A stretch of 64,000 bases of DNA from Alkalinema sp. FACHB-956 (lineage in GTDB: Bacteria > Cyanobacteriota > Cyanobacteriia > Leptolyngbyales > Leptolyngbyaceae), in assembly GCF_014697025.1 (NCBI RefSeq), contig NZ_JACJRC010000001.1, positions 776,778-840,777 of the forward strand, read 5' to 3'. The notes beneath the pieces are model-generated. The model saw nothing but the letters and a program-made list of their open reading frames with translations, did not search any database and was not told the origin of the DNA. Shown here in pieces: positions 57,213 to 64,000 of this stretch. Every line of letters begins with the position of its first letter. Position 1 is the first letter of the stretch. The translations under genes were made by a program, and so were the position numbers.

Positions 57213-57929
57213 ATGGAAAACACGGCTCGATCGTTGATGATGACCTCCCGAGAGTTAGAAAAACTGTGTGGTAAGGAGGTGAATGATCTGTTTGTGGGCG
57301 GGATTTGTCGTCCGTCGGTTTTCCGCAATTGGCAAAATTTTCTAGCTTTTGCGGTGCTGGAACTTGCGGTGGCGGGAGTTTTGCTGATTTTTAGCTTGGT
57401 GATCAGTCTAGGTGTTTTTCGAGGAGCGCAGGACTTAAGCCAGGGAGCCAACGCGATCGCGTTTATCTGGGTCAGTGGGAGTTTGATGCTATGCGGACTG
57501 CTGGCCTGGAATCTCTGGATGGTGCTGGCAAGGAAACCCTTGCGAATGTTAATGCGATTGCTAGATGAAGTCGATCGATATAACGAGTTGGTTAAAACGA
57601 TCGAGGTCATGGAGCAAATTCAGGCCATCACCCCGTCCCCAGAACGTAGCCACGATCGGACTGTTGTCTTAACAGCAGTGGAGCTAACGCGGGATAGTTT
57701 GGTATCTGGGTTGATGATGGAGCGGATTCTGCGGGAAAATCGTGGTCTGCTGGCTCGGCAACAGGATTTGCTGCTGCATTTAGAACATAACGGAGCCAAT
57801 TTGACGGTGCTGGAATTGCACGATCGCGCCCAGGAATATTCGGATACGGTACGGTCTGCCATTGCGATCGGGCTATGGGTCAAGGCAGAAGTGGAGCAGG
57901 CTATGCTGAGCCAGAGAGAGCTGCGATAG
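57213..57929 (+). CDS. Hypothetical membrane protein with coiled-coil tail
   Basis: 238 residues from the ATG at 57213 (an upstream ATG at 57183 is in frame). Two membrane segments at about 38-62 and 80-105, after a short cytoplasmic head with ELEKLCGKEVNDLFVGGI. The C-terminal 130 residues are helical (DEVDRYNELVKTIEVMEQIQ; RENRGLLARQQDLLLHLE) and probably coiled-coil. Likely co-transcribed with the previous gene, as only about 85 bp separate them. Function unknown. Confidence 0.72.
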   Translation: MENTARSLMMTSRELEKLCGKEVNDLFVGGICRPSVFRNWQNFLAFAVLELAVAGVLLIFSLVISLGVFRGAQDLSQGANAIAFIWVSGSLMLCGLLAWNLWMVLARKPLRMLMRLLDEVDRYNELVKTIEVMEQIQAITPSPERSHDRTVVLTAVELTRDSLVSGLMMERILRENRGLLARQQDLLLHLEHNGANLTVLELHDRAQEYSDTVRSAIAIGLWVKAEVEQAMLSQRELR

Positions 57930-57956
57930 TCCTGAATCAACGATTACTCTAGCAAA

Positions 57957-59114
57957 CTAAAGGATCGATCGCAGGGTCTTTCCCAGAAACTCATACTCTG
58001 GCAAGGTGTTATAAAGCTGGGCTGAGATTCGAATCAAGCGTTGAGGTGCTGCGGGAAAGGGAATAATGGGTACTTCTAAGTTAAAGTCTTGCCAAAGGTG
58101 TTGATACAGTTTTTGCGCATCGCCATCCGGCAGCGGTAACGTTGCCATTGACCCTAGCATTTCATCAGGACAGGGTGTTGCAATCTCTAAAATTTGGCTG
58201 AGTGATTGCCTTGCTGTGATGGCTAAATGGTGGTTGTGTTCCATTAAGCCTGTCCAGCCTGTCGGGAGGAGTGAACCTAGATACTCGATCGCCTTGGGTA
58301 CAGAAAGATAGGCGGTTGGATCGCCGGTTCCCATCCAGTCAAATTCTAAATGGAAGCGCGATCGAGTCGTGCGGGGATCGTTTCTGCCGTGGCTGATGGT
58401 GGTGGGATGGATGTGGGGTTGCCGTTCGGCTTGGACGTAGAGAAAAGCGGCTCCTTTGGGTGCACAGAGCCATTTATGGCAATTTCCAGTGTAGTAAGTT
58501 GCACCCAGCGATCGTAAATCTAACGGAATCATTCCAGGGGCATGGGCTCCATCAATTAAGCTCTCAATGCCTTGGGAATTCAGCATCGCAATGATTTCAG
58601 CAATCGGTAGGATTAAGGCTGTTTGACTGACCACATGATCCAGTAAAACTAAGCGTGTTTGATCAGAGAGTTTGCTACATACAGCCTGGACGATCGTATC
58701 TGGTGATGGCACTGGAAATGGAATGTCTGCAATAACGATCGTGGCTCCCGATCGTTCCGCAACGTAATTTAAAGCATTACGACAGGCGTTATATTCCTGG
58801 TTGGTGGTCAGTAGTTCGTCGCCCGCTTGTAGGTCAAGCGATCGTAAAACAGCATTAACGCCAGTGGTGGCATTGGGCACAAAGGCTAGATCGGTTGGAT
58901 CGGCTCCCACAAAGGTTGCCAACACCGATCGGGCTTCATCTAGCCGTGCTTCGATCTCTCGCCCTAGGAAGCGCAGGGGTTGACGTTCGAGTTGCTGACG
59001 CAGGTGTTGTTGGTAAGCGAGAACTTCCCGTGGACAGGCCCCAAAGGAACCATGGTTGAGAAAAATAACCTCAGGGTCCAGTGTCCAAGCTTCCCAAAAG
59101 GGAGATCGATGCAT
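57957..59114 (-). CDS. Class V PLP aminotransferase, isopenicillin-N-epimerase-like
   Basis: 385 residues from the ATG at 59114; the longer frame begins at a TTG within the end of the upstream gene. PLP site: LIDGAHAPGMIPLDL and the lysine in YYTGNCHKWLCAPKGAAFL. The beginning VIFLNHGSFGACPREV is the family start. Isopenicillin-N-epimerase-like proteins act on cysteine, other amino acids or peptides; activity is not predictable, and the cysteine-desulfurase-type catalytic Cys loop is not obvious. It starts 23 bp after the ParB-like gene, so it may belong to the same transcript. Confidence 0.87.
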   Translation of the reverse strand: MHRSPFWEAWTLDPEVIFLNHGSFGACPREVLAYQQHLRQQLERQPLRFLGREIEARLDEARSVLATFVGADPTDLAFVPNATTGVNAVLRSLDLQAGDELLTTNQEYNACRNALNYVAERSGATIVIADIPFPVPSPDTIVQAVCSKLSDQTRLVLLDHVVSQTALILPIAEIIAMLNSQGIESLIDGAHAPGMIPLDLRSLGATYYTGNCHKWLCAPKGAAFLYVQAERQPHIHPTTISHGRNDPRTTRSRFHLEFDWMGTGDPTAYLSVPKAIEYLGSLLPTGWTGLMEHNHHLAITARQSLSQILEIATPCPDEMLGSMATLPLPDGDAQKLYQHLWQDFNLEVPIIPFPAAPQRLIRISAQLYNTLPEYEFLGKTLRSIL

Positions 59115-59137
59115 AGGTGTGTGTGGGCTAGAAAGGG

Positions 59138-59866
59138 TTATTGCCAATTGTCGCTCATTTCCATGAGTTTCTCTGGGCTAATCAGTCCTTTCCCTCGATG
59201 GGCCAAAATGGCTTGGAAGGTTGCAAGACTGTGGCCTTGGGCTTTGGCTGCTTGCAATTGTTCAATGAGTTTGGTCGCTTTTGCTTTGCCAATGTAAGGT
59301 TCAAGATTGCGACGGACTTGGAGGTGGGCAGCAGGTTCCGAAATTCGATCGAACGCCTGAAACATCGGTAACGGCACAGGAACTCGATCGTCTAAGGCTT
59401 GTAGAACAGTGGCGATCGATCGCTGAAAACTTTCCTGATCTACAACCTTCCGCTCCAGCATTTCTAAGCGTTTTAGAATGTTTTCCACTGGTAGGAATTC
59501 GCTGGACGTTCGGGATGAGGTATCAGATGAGTTAACCGTTGTGGAATTGCTAGGGCGCAGAAGTGCAATTTGTTTGAGGGCGATCGCTTCGTTTTTCGCA
59601 CTGATGATGTAGACCGTAATGCGTCCTGGGAGTTGTTGATCAAATTCAAGCGCTTTCAAATAAGCATGAAACTCTAAATGCCCAGAAATCAACTCGTAGT
59701 TTTCAAAGTCGATCGGTTTCACTAAGGGCACACTGAGCAATACCTGAGCTTCGACAATCTGGTGTGCCAAGGCTTCGATTTCCATTGCATGGGCTACTGG
59801 ATCAAAACGACTTTGATCGGTAATGTGGATACTTTCTAGATCCAGTGTTTGGGTGATTGATTTCAT
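59138..59866 (-). CDS. ParB-like protein with degenerate Srx/ParB-N motif
   Basis: 242 residues. The N-terminal 105 residues follow the ParB-N (sulfiredoxin-like) fold: LDLESIHITDQSRFDP, VPLVKPIDFENYELISGHLEFHAYLKA, ITVYIISAKNEAIALKQIALLR. At the place of the CTP-binding GERR box, the sequence reads GHLEFH, without the paired Arg. The rest has a Ser/Thr linker, a helix ILKRLEMLERKVVDQESFQ, and a terminal helical bundle (YIGKAKATKLIEQLQAAK). No KorB-type helix-turn-helix is evident. It is 10 bp after the fused ParA gene and GGAG precedes the ATG, so it is the partner protein of that ATPase. Confidence 0.75.
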   Translation of the reverse strand: MKSITQTLDLESIHITDQSRFDPVAHAMEIEALAHQIVEAQVLLSVPLVKPIDFENYELISGHLEFHAYLKALEFDQQLPGRITVYIISAKNEAIALKQIALLRPSNSTTVNSSDTSSRTSSEFLPVENILKRLEMLERKVVDQESFQRSIATVLQALDDRVPVPLPMFQAFDRISEPAAHLQVRRNLEPYIGKAKATKLIEQLQAAKAQGHSLATFQAILAHRGKGLISPEKLMEMSDNWQ

Positions 59867-59876
59867 TACTTGGCTC

Positions 59877-61265
59877 CTACAATCCCGTCATTGTCATGAT
59901 TTCTTTAGTCAAGGCTTCGAACTCTTCTGCGGAAGCAGAGTGGGGTTTATAGTCAAAAATCGACTGTGGATCGGGAATGTCGAGATCCCCCAGTTCAACT
60001 ACTCGTTCTAAAGCTGCCGATAGATCGCGCCGCTCATAAATTCGAGTGTTTAACAAAGGAAATTGATACCGCTCCTCAACAAGTTTCTCCATCTTGGGTA
60101 AAGTATGCTTGATAAATTTATCAATCGTGCTGACCTTGGAAGCTAAGACACCCAAAACTTCGATCGGTTGACGATTCATCATTTCCCGAAACTCATTGAG
60201 TCCTTCCAAAAAGGTTCGCACATTATTCAATCCTTCATTGGCAAACGGACGTAGATCTGAAGGAATCAGCAGATAATCACTCGCTAATAGAGCAATTCTG
60301 GCAAAGATGTTTAGTGAGGGCGGAGTGTCAATGATAACAACATCATAGTGATCTCGTACTTCGTTCAGTTTAGACAGTAACCGAGTTTGTGCTTGAGGGG
60401 AGTCATTTAACTCAGCCTCTTTCGTCGTTAAGCTGATGTGGCTGGGAATCACGTCAACCGCTGGAAAAGTGAAGGATGACTTCTGAACGACTTCAGGAAT
60501 CGTAAATTTGTTGCGCTCGATAATGACGTGGTAAATATTACGGTCTTTAATGTTGTCTGCGGATTCGTCTTGGAACTTGACCAATCCGGTGGCAAAAGTT
60601 GTGTTGGCTTGGCTATCTAGATCAATGACTAAAACCCGTTTGCCTTTTTTGCACAATCCAGCCGCAAGATTAATCACCGTTGTGGTTTTACCAACGCCAC
60701 CTTTGTTGTGATAGACCGCAATAACTTTCATGGTTTTTTCCGTGGAACTCGAAGATAAAGACTGGACAAGCGTGGTTGGATGATCCGGGGTCACGATCGC
60801 GGGTTCAGGAACAGCATCTTGGTCAGAAATCACCTCGATCGGGCCTTTTCCGACTAACTGCCGTAGTTGGTCGAGATGCATCGGCACCTCTCGACCGGGA
60901 ACCTGTAACCGGAGTTCTAATTCCTCCGCAACCAGTTCGTAAACCCGCAACATTTTGCCATTGGTCAGTACCCCATAGCGCACACCCAAACTGCTGAGGT
61001 AATGCCGGAGTTTCCGTCGATGCCGATCGAGATTTTGGTTAGGATGCTTCGCCTCGAAAATCACCTGAAGTTGATCGGACTTCCCAATGACATTCCCCGC
61101 GATCGCTAGAAAATCTAACCGAAAGGCACCAAAGGTAATCTCCTGATGCCAGCTCTCCGGCGGATAGCCCAAGCTGGGCAACAAGTACTGCACAATGAAC
61201 TTACTTTCGACCTCAGCCTCATTCCGGCATTGCTCAGGATTATAAAATTGCGCTGCTTCATTCAC
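59877..61265 (-). CDS. Fusion of HsdR_N-like PD-(D/E)XK nuclease domain with ParA ATPase
   Basis: 462 residues, GTG start. Residues about 14-115 match the type I restriction R-protein N-terminal (HsdR_N) nuclease core: E20 in EAEVESKFIVQYLLPSLGY, D51 in FRLDFLAI, E71-x-K73 in VIFEAKHPNQ, then RHYL and YGVLTNGKMLRVYEL. After a linker (about 140-178) comes ParA (179-462): deviant Walker A NKGGVGKTTT (Lys188, Lys193), LVIDLDSQANTT, Walker B VVIIDTPPSL. A Met at 179 with GGA upstream could also start a stand-alone ParA. An uncommon domain pairing. It lies beside tRNA-Asn and forms an operon with the ParB-like gene 10 bp on. Role unknown: plasmid or element partition, or defence. Confidence 0.85.
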   Translation of the reverse strand: MNEAAQFYNPEQCRNEAEVESKFIVQYLLPSLGYPPESWHQEITFGAFRLDFLAIAGNVIGKSDQLQVIFEAKHPNQNLDRHRRKLRHYLSSLGVRYGVLTNGKMLRVYELVAEELELRLQVPGREVPMHLDQLRQLVGKGPIEVISDQDAVPEPAIVTPDHPTTLVQSLSSSSTEKTMKVIAVYHNKGGVGKTTTVINLAAGLCKKGKRVLVIDLDSQANTTFATGLVKFQDESADNIKDRNIYHVIIERNKFTIPEVVQKSSFTFPAVDVIPSHISLTTKEAELNDSPQAQTRLLSKLNEVRDHYDVVIIDTPPSLNIFARIALLASDYLLIPSDLRPFANEGLNNVRTFLEGLNEFREMMNRQPIEVLGVLASKVSTIDKFIKHTLPKMEKLVEERYQFPLLNTRIYERRDLSAALERVVELGDLDIPDPQSIFDYKPHSASAEEFEALTKEIMTMTGL

Positions 61266-61361
61266 AGACTGACTATCCGTTGAATATCACCAATTCCTGT
61301 TATCTAGTAAAACCGCTACCTGAAGTATGACAGAAGTCACCGGATCGATTGATTATTTTGC

Positions 61362-61402
61362 AAAAAATAACTGCGAGTAAACTATACATCACTCGCAGTT
61401 AT
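61362..61402 (-). terminator. tRNA-Asn intrinsic terminator
   Basis: Perfect 12-bp inverted repeat ATAACTGCGAGT (61367-61378) / ACTCGCAGTTAT (61391-61402). Read on the minus strand it is followed by TTTTTTG, and it lies 17 bp past the tRNA 3' end. Confidence 0.92.
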
Positions 61403-61418
61403 TAGTTATTTAGTTAAA

Positions 61419-61490
61419 CTCCCCAGGCAAGATTCGAACTTGCGACCAATCGGTTAACAGCCGACCGCTCTACCGCTGAGCTACTGAGGA
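61419..61490 (-). tRNA. trnN: tRNA-Asn (GTT)
   Basis: 72 nt on the minus strand: acceptor stem TCCTCAG/CTGGGGA (one G-T), D arm AGCTCAGCGGTAGAGC, anticodon loop with GTT (CTGTTAACC), and T arm GGTTCGAATCC type (CAAGTTCGAATCTTG). The CCA is not encoded. Initial base pair and discriminator G fit asparagine. The ParA fusion lies directly downstream of its 3' end. Confidence 0.93.
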
Positions 61491-61690
61491 ACGTCTCAGA
61501 CCTTCTATATATTAACCAGAACTTCTGAATGACGCAACCCCTTTTTCAAAATTTTTTCCAAGAAATCTTCTGACGATGACCAGGATCTCTACGATGGGAT
61601 GTCCACTAACGTTGGATACGCCCCTACGGTGTCACAGGACAGCCCGTAGAGTGCCATGGCTGAAATCGTCAGATCCGATCCATGGGCTGT

Positions 61691-62239
61691 TTATTTGCCG
61701 TAGCGTAACCGATCTAGCTTAGCCTGAGCCTCTGGATCCAAAGAATTCATCAAAAACCGCCCTGAGGATTTCTGGGCTGGTTTTTGTTTGTGCCGTACAT
61801 GGCTGATCGTAAATTCCACTTCGTTGGCCAGTTGTTCCGCCGACATCCACTCCGCGCCATAGCCAACCACTGTCAACTGCTGTGCCCGATCGTTGGTTGC
61901 AACAATGATCCGTTGATGAAACTTCCGAATATCGTGACGGAAATCGGCGCAGGACTTTTCAATGTAAGTATCCGCCGTTTGTCCGTGATCGGTGTAGTGA
62001 ATCGACAAAAAGCGAGTGATGATTTCTCGATTGCTGGGGCTGTTGCGATACTGAGCATCAAACACCAGCTGTGTATCGTAGGCATTGTAGGCTGCAAATC
62101 CAGCCATCAACTCAGTTAAATGACGACGGGCTTCTTCCAACCCCTGTCGATCGCGAATTTTTTTCAAGTCACGCCAAGCGCCGACTATGTTATAGCCGTC
62201 CACCAAAAGAATTGCTTGGGGGGGGGGGCGCTTTGACAT
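61691..62239 (-). CDS. NYN-domain (YacP/Rae1-like) RNase protein with poly-C tract
   Basis: 182 residues. Acidic NYN/PIN-like active site: LLVDGYNIVGAWRDL (Asp14), LVFDAQYRNSPSNREI, HYTDHGQTADTYIEKSCAD, and IIVATNDRAQQ. YacP/Rae1-type proteins cut mRNA on or near the ribosome. The tail is Lys-rich (HKQKPAQKSSGRFLM). Codons 4-8 contain an 11-base run of C on the coding strand (62218-62228), giving PPP; slippage there would shift the frame early. No close operon partner. Confidence 0.88.
   Translation of the reverse strand: MSKRPPPQAILLVDGYNIVGAWRDLKKIRDRQGLEEARRHLTELMAGFAAYNAYDTQLVFDAQYRNSPSNREIITRFLSIHYTDHGQTADTYIEKSCADFRHDIRKFHQRIIVATNDRAQQLTVVGYGAEWMSAEQLANEVEFTISHVRHKQKPAQKSSGRFLMNSLDPEAQAKLDRLRYGK
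62218..62228 (-). repeat. C11 homopolymer near the start of the NYN gene
   Basis: Eleven consecutive G on the plus strand (C on the coding strand) at codons 4-8 of the NYN-domain gene. Confidence 0.9.
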
Positions 62240-62447
62240 TGCACCAAAAAGGTCGTGAAGAACTTGACATTTCTACATAATGCCATCCCTCATCAATTCT
62301 GTATACAGATCGCCCCAAGACATTTGTCAAATGATCCAGGCAACTCCAAAAAAAGCTGGAATTATCGAACCTACCATTGTCGATCGACCGTTAATCTCGA
62401 TGGTTGTTCAATCGACGACTGAACACTCGATCTTCTACTCCGCGAGA

Positions 62448-63125
62448 CTATTCAGCGATCGATGTTTCCAACTCCAGCAAGCGCTGCCGTAAGCGGGCTG
62501 GATCGCCCTGGTCAATCATGTGGCCTTGATGCAGCAAAAAAGCCCCATCGCAATAATTCAACTCATTCAAACGATGGGTGACCCAGAGTGCTGTAATGCC
62601 GCGCTCTCGTACCAGTCGTTGCACCTGGGCGACCAACTCTAGCTGACTATCCGGATCTAGCAGAGCGGTGGGTTCATCGAGCAGCAAAACATTACAGTGG
62701 CGCGCAATGGCTCCCGCGATCGCCACCCGTTGCTTCTGTCCACCACTCAAGGCATAGATGGGTCGCCGCTGAAATTCCAATAGATTAACGGCTGCCAAAG
62801 CTTCGGCCACGCGCTGGCGCACCTCGCTAGTGGATAGTTTTTCTTCGACCAAACCGAACGCGACATCGGCTCCCACCGTAGGCATCACCAATTGATGGTC
62901 AGGATTTTGAAAGACAAACCCGACGGGTGGGTCTAACTGGATGCCACCGGCTTGTTTGGGTAATAAACCTGCCAACAGCCTCAGGAGCGTGGATTTTCCA
63001 CAACCATTCCCTCCCAACAGCATCCAAAATTCCCCATGGGGAACTTCCAAGGAGCAGTTGTTCAAGACCGTTTGGTCATTGCTCCACTGGAAGTTTAAGT
63101 TCTGGACTGAAATTGCAGATGTCAT
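62448..63125 (-). CDS. CbiO/ECF-type ABC transporter ATP-binding protein
   Basis: 225 residues. Walker A LLGGNGCGKSTLLRLLAG, Q-loop FVFQNPDHQLVMPTVGADVAFGL (the FQNPD form of CbiO/EcfA), signature ALSGGQKQRVAIAGA, Walker B VLLLDEPTALLD, switch His WVTHRLNEL. Full length. Energy-coupling-factor and cobalt/nickel/biotin importers use such ATPases; no membrane or substrate component is adjacent. It starts directly after the stop of the 89-aa gene (TAG then ATG), so the two are co-translated. Confidence 0.92.
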   Translation of the reverse strand: MTSAISVQNLNFQWSNDQTVLNNCSLEVPHGEFWMLLGGNGCGKSTLLRLLAGLLPKQAGGIQLDPPVGFVFQNPDHQLVMPTVGADVAFGLVEEKLSTSEVRQRVAEALAAVNLLEFQRRPIYALSGGQKQRVAIAGAIARHCNVLLLDEPTALLDPDSQLELVAQVQRLVRERGITALWVTHRLNELNYCDGAFLLHQGHMIDQGDPARLRQRLLELETSIAE

Positions 63126-63395
63126 CTAGGACTCAGCCACCGCAAAGAATCCTGGTGTGCGACCAGACGTGCCGCCACTCGTTTTTTCGTAAACCTGCAC
63201 CGCACAGATTGCGCTATTGAAAACGGCTACTTTCTTACCCACTTGATGGTCGCAGGTTAGCTCCAGTAATTCGATCGAGCTAGACTTCATTGCGCTGATC
63301 ACTCGTTGATAATCGCCCTCCGCATCGGCCTTTTCTTTCTTTTGCACTGTTAAGGTGACGGGTGTTTCCTTGAGCGTCAGTTCCAAAATAAACAT
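63126..63395 (-). CDS. Small cyanobacterial hypothetical protein (89 aa)
   Basis: 89 residues, alpha/beta: MFILELTLKETPVTLTVQKKEKADAEGDYQRVISAMKSSSIELLELTCDHQVGKKVAVFNSAICAVQVYEK, then a Gly/Ser-rich tail. The strands and the GDYQRVISAMKS helix resemble small conserved proteins of unknown role found in cyanobacteria. Its stop abuts the ATG of the ATPase gene without a base between. Confidence 0.8.
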   Translation of the reverse strand: MFILELTLKETPVTLTVQKKEKADAEGDYQRVISAMKSSSIELLELTCDHQVGKKVAVFNSAICAVQVYEKTSGGTSGRTPGFFAVAES

Positions 63396-63639
63396 GCATC
63401 GTCCTCTGATGTCCGGCTTCTAGTATGACAAATTCTTAGGACTCACGGGCTAAAAGCTTGACTCTCAGTCCAGGAAAGTCAGCAAAATTTTCTGAAAATT
63501 GTAAAAGCAAGGATCCAAATCCCTGGAAGGATGGCTAAAACAAGGATCCAGAGGGTTTAAGTACCGTTTAAACACCCTGACAAGTTCAAACACCCTGGCA
63601 ATGTAACAAAATATAAAAAAAACTCTCAGAATTCTCAGT

Positions 63640-63792
63640 CAACCCCTAGCAGTTTCTGAAAAGCTTCTCCTATAATTCAGGTAAAGAAACGTAAACTTTT
63701 GGCTGGAGGGTTTTAACTTTAACCAGGTTTCCACCCTGTCACTGGTTCAAAAGCTTGCTGGAACTCATCCAATTTCTTTGGAGAACACCCGT
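63640..63792 (+). promoter_or_regulatory. psbD promoter and leader
   Basis: A consensus -10 TATAAT is at 63671-63676 with a weak -35 (GCAGTT, about 63648). The transcript would start near 63683, giving a leader of about 110 nt. GGAGAA (63780-63785) precedes the ATG by 7 bases. Upstream (63535-63600) are repeated TCAAACACCCTG and GGATCCA words without a terminator-like U tract. Confidence 0.6.
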
Positions 63793-64000
63793 ATGACTAT
63801 CGCAATGGGGCGTCCTTCAGCGCAGCGCGGTATCTTTGATGCCGTGGACGACTGGCTGAAGCGCGATCGTTTTGTCTTCGTGGGCTGGTCAGGTCTGCTG
63901 TTGTTTCCCTGTGCCTTTCTGGCACTGGGTGGCTGGATGACCGGTACCACCTTTGTCTCGTCCTGGTACACCCATGGACTGGCCTCTTCCTACCTGGAAG
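63793..64000 (+). CDS. psbD: Photosystem II D2 protein, N-terminal part
   Basis: The first 69 residues are visible; the gene runs off the right edge. [69 protein letters not shown] is the near-invariant start of D2, including the first transmembrane helix. D2 forms the photosystem II reaction-centre core with D1 in the thylakoid membrane. Usually followed by psbC. Confidence 0.97.
   Translation, partial: MTIAMGRPSAQRGIFDAVDDWLKRDRFVFVGWSGLLLFPCAFLALGGWMTGTTFVSSWYTHGLASSYLE

Overview
The window is chromosomal DNA from a cyanobacterium. The start of psbD (photosystem II D2) lies at the right edge, GCGATCGC-type (HIP1) palindromes are dense throughout, and there are cyanobacterial signature genes: a BciB-type divinyl reductase, a Ycf35/DUF1257 cluster, a CHASE2 cyclase, a cyanobacteriochrome kinase, and HRDISPDN-type Ser/Thr kinases. 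Species cannot be fixed from this; a filamentous Leptolyngbya-like lineage would fit. Coding is dense, on both strands, in short operons. Spacers are rich in short (12-18 bp) tandem duplications.

Layout. 1-15.8 kb: the tail of a large two-partner-secretion exoprotein, a CHASE2 nucleotide cyclase, cupin, SDR and DM13 proteins, a structured leader or sRNA with an intrinsic terminator, small hypotheticals, a fructosamine-kinase-like protein, then a light-signalling operon (DXCF cyanobacteriochrome kinase, Rcp1-like regulator, hybrid kinase), NADAR and Uma2 proteins. 15.8-34.5 kb: bciB, a SufA/IscA protein, a 1484-residue subtilase with VCBS-like and pre-peptidase domains, phytol-kinase-like and TIGR01777 proteins, DUF3038-DUF4335, a DUF120/riboflavin-kinase-like protein, a Ser/Thr kinase and the DUF2997-Ycf35-ferredoxin cluster. 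34.5-45.4 kb: type IV pilus motor genes pilB-pilT-pilC on the minus strand, divergent from the chaperone run grpE, dnaK, dnaJ, tusA-like, rsgA. A folded element sits between grpE and dnaK. 45.6-56 kb: DUF3747, glycine cleavage genes gcvH-methyltransferase-gcvP, a G-rich tract, a pRiA4b ORF-3-like gene and the outer-membrane transporter of a two-partner system. 56-64 kb: membrane proteins, then a minus-strand cassette beside tRNA-Asn (an HsdR_N-like nuclease domain fused to a ParA ATPase, a ParB-like protein and a class V aminotransferase), a NYN nuclease with an 11-base homopolymer, a CbiO-like ATPase and psbD.

The most unusual item is the nuclease-ParA fusion with its degenerate ParB-like partner directly downstream of tRNA-Asn. 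It looks like a partition-derived system, possibly of mobile-element or defence origin. Next come the dual-cysteine photoreceptor operon, the terminator-bearing structured RNA before a 72-residue ORF, and the DUF120-like protein. All functions are read from sequence motifs; no searches were run.
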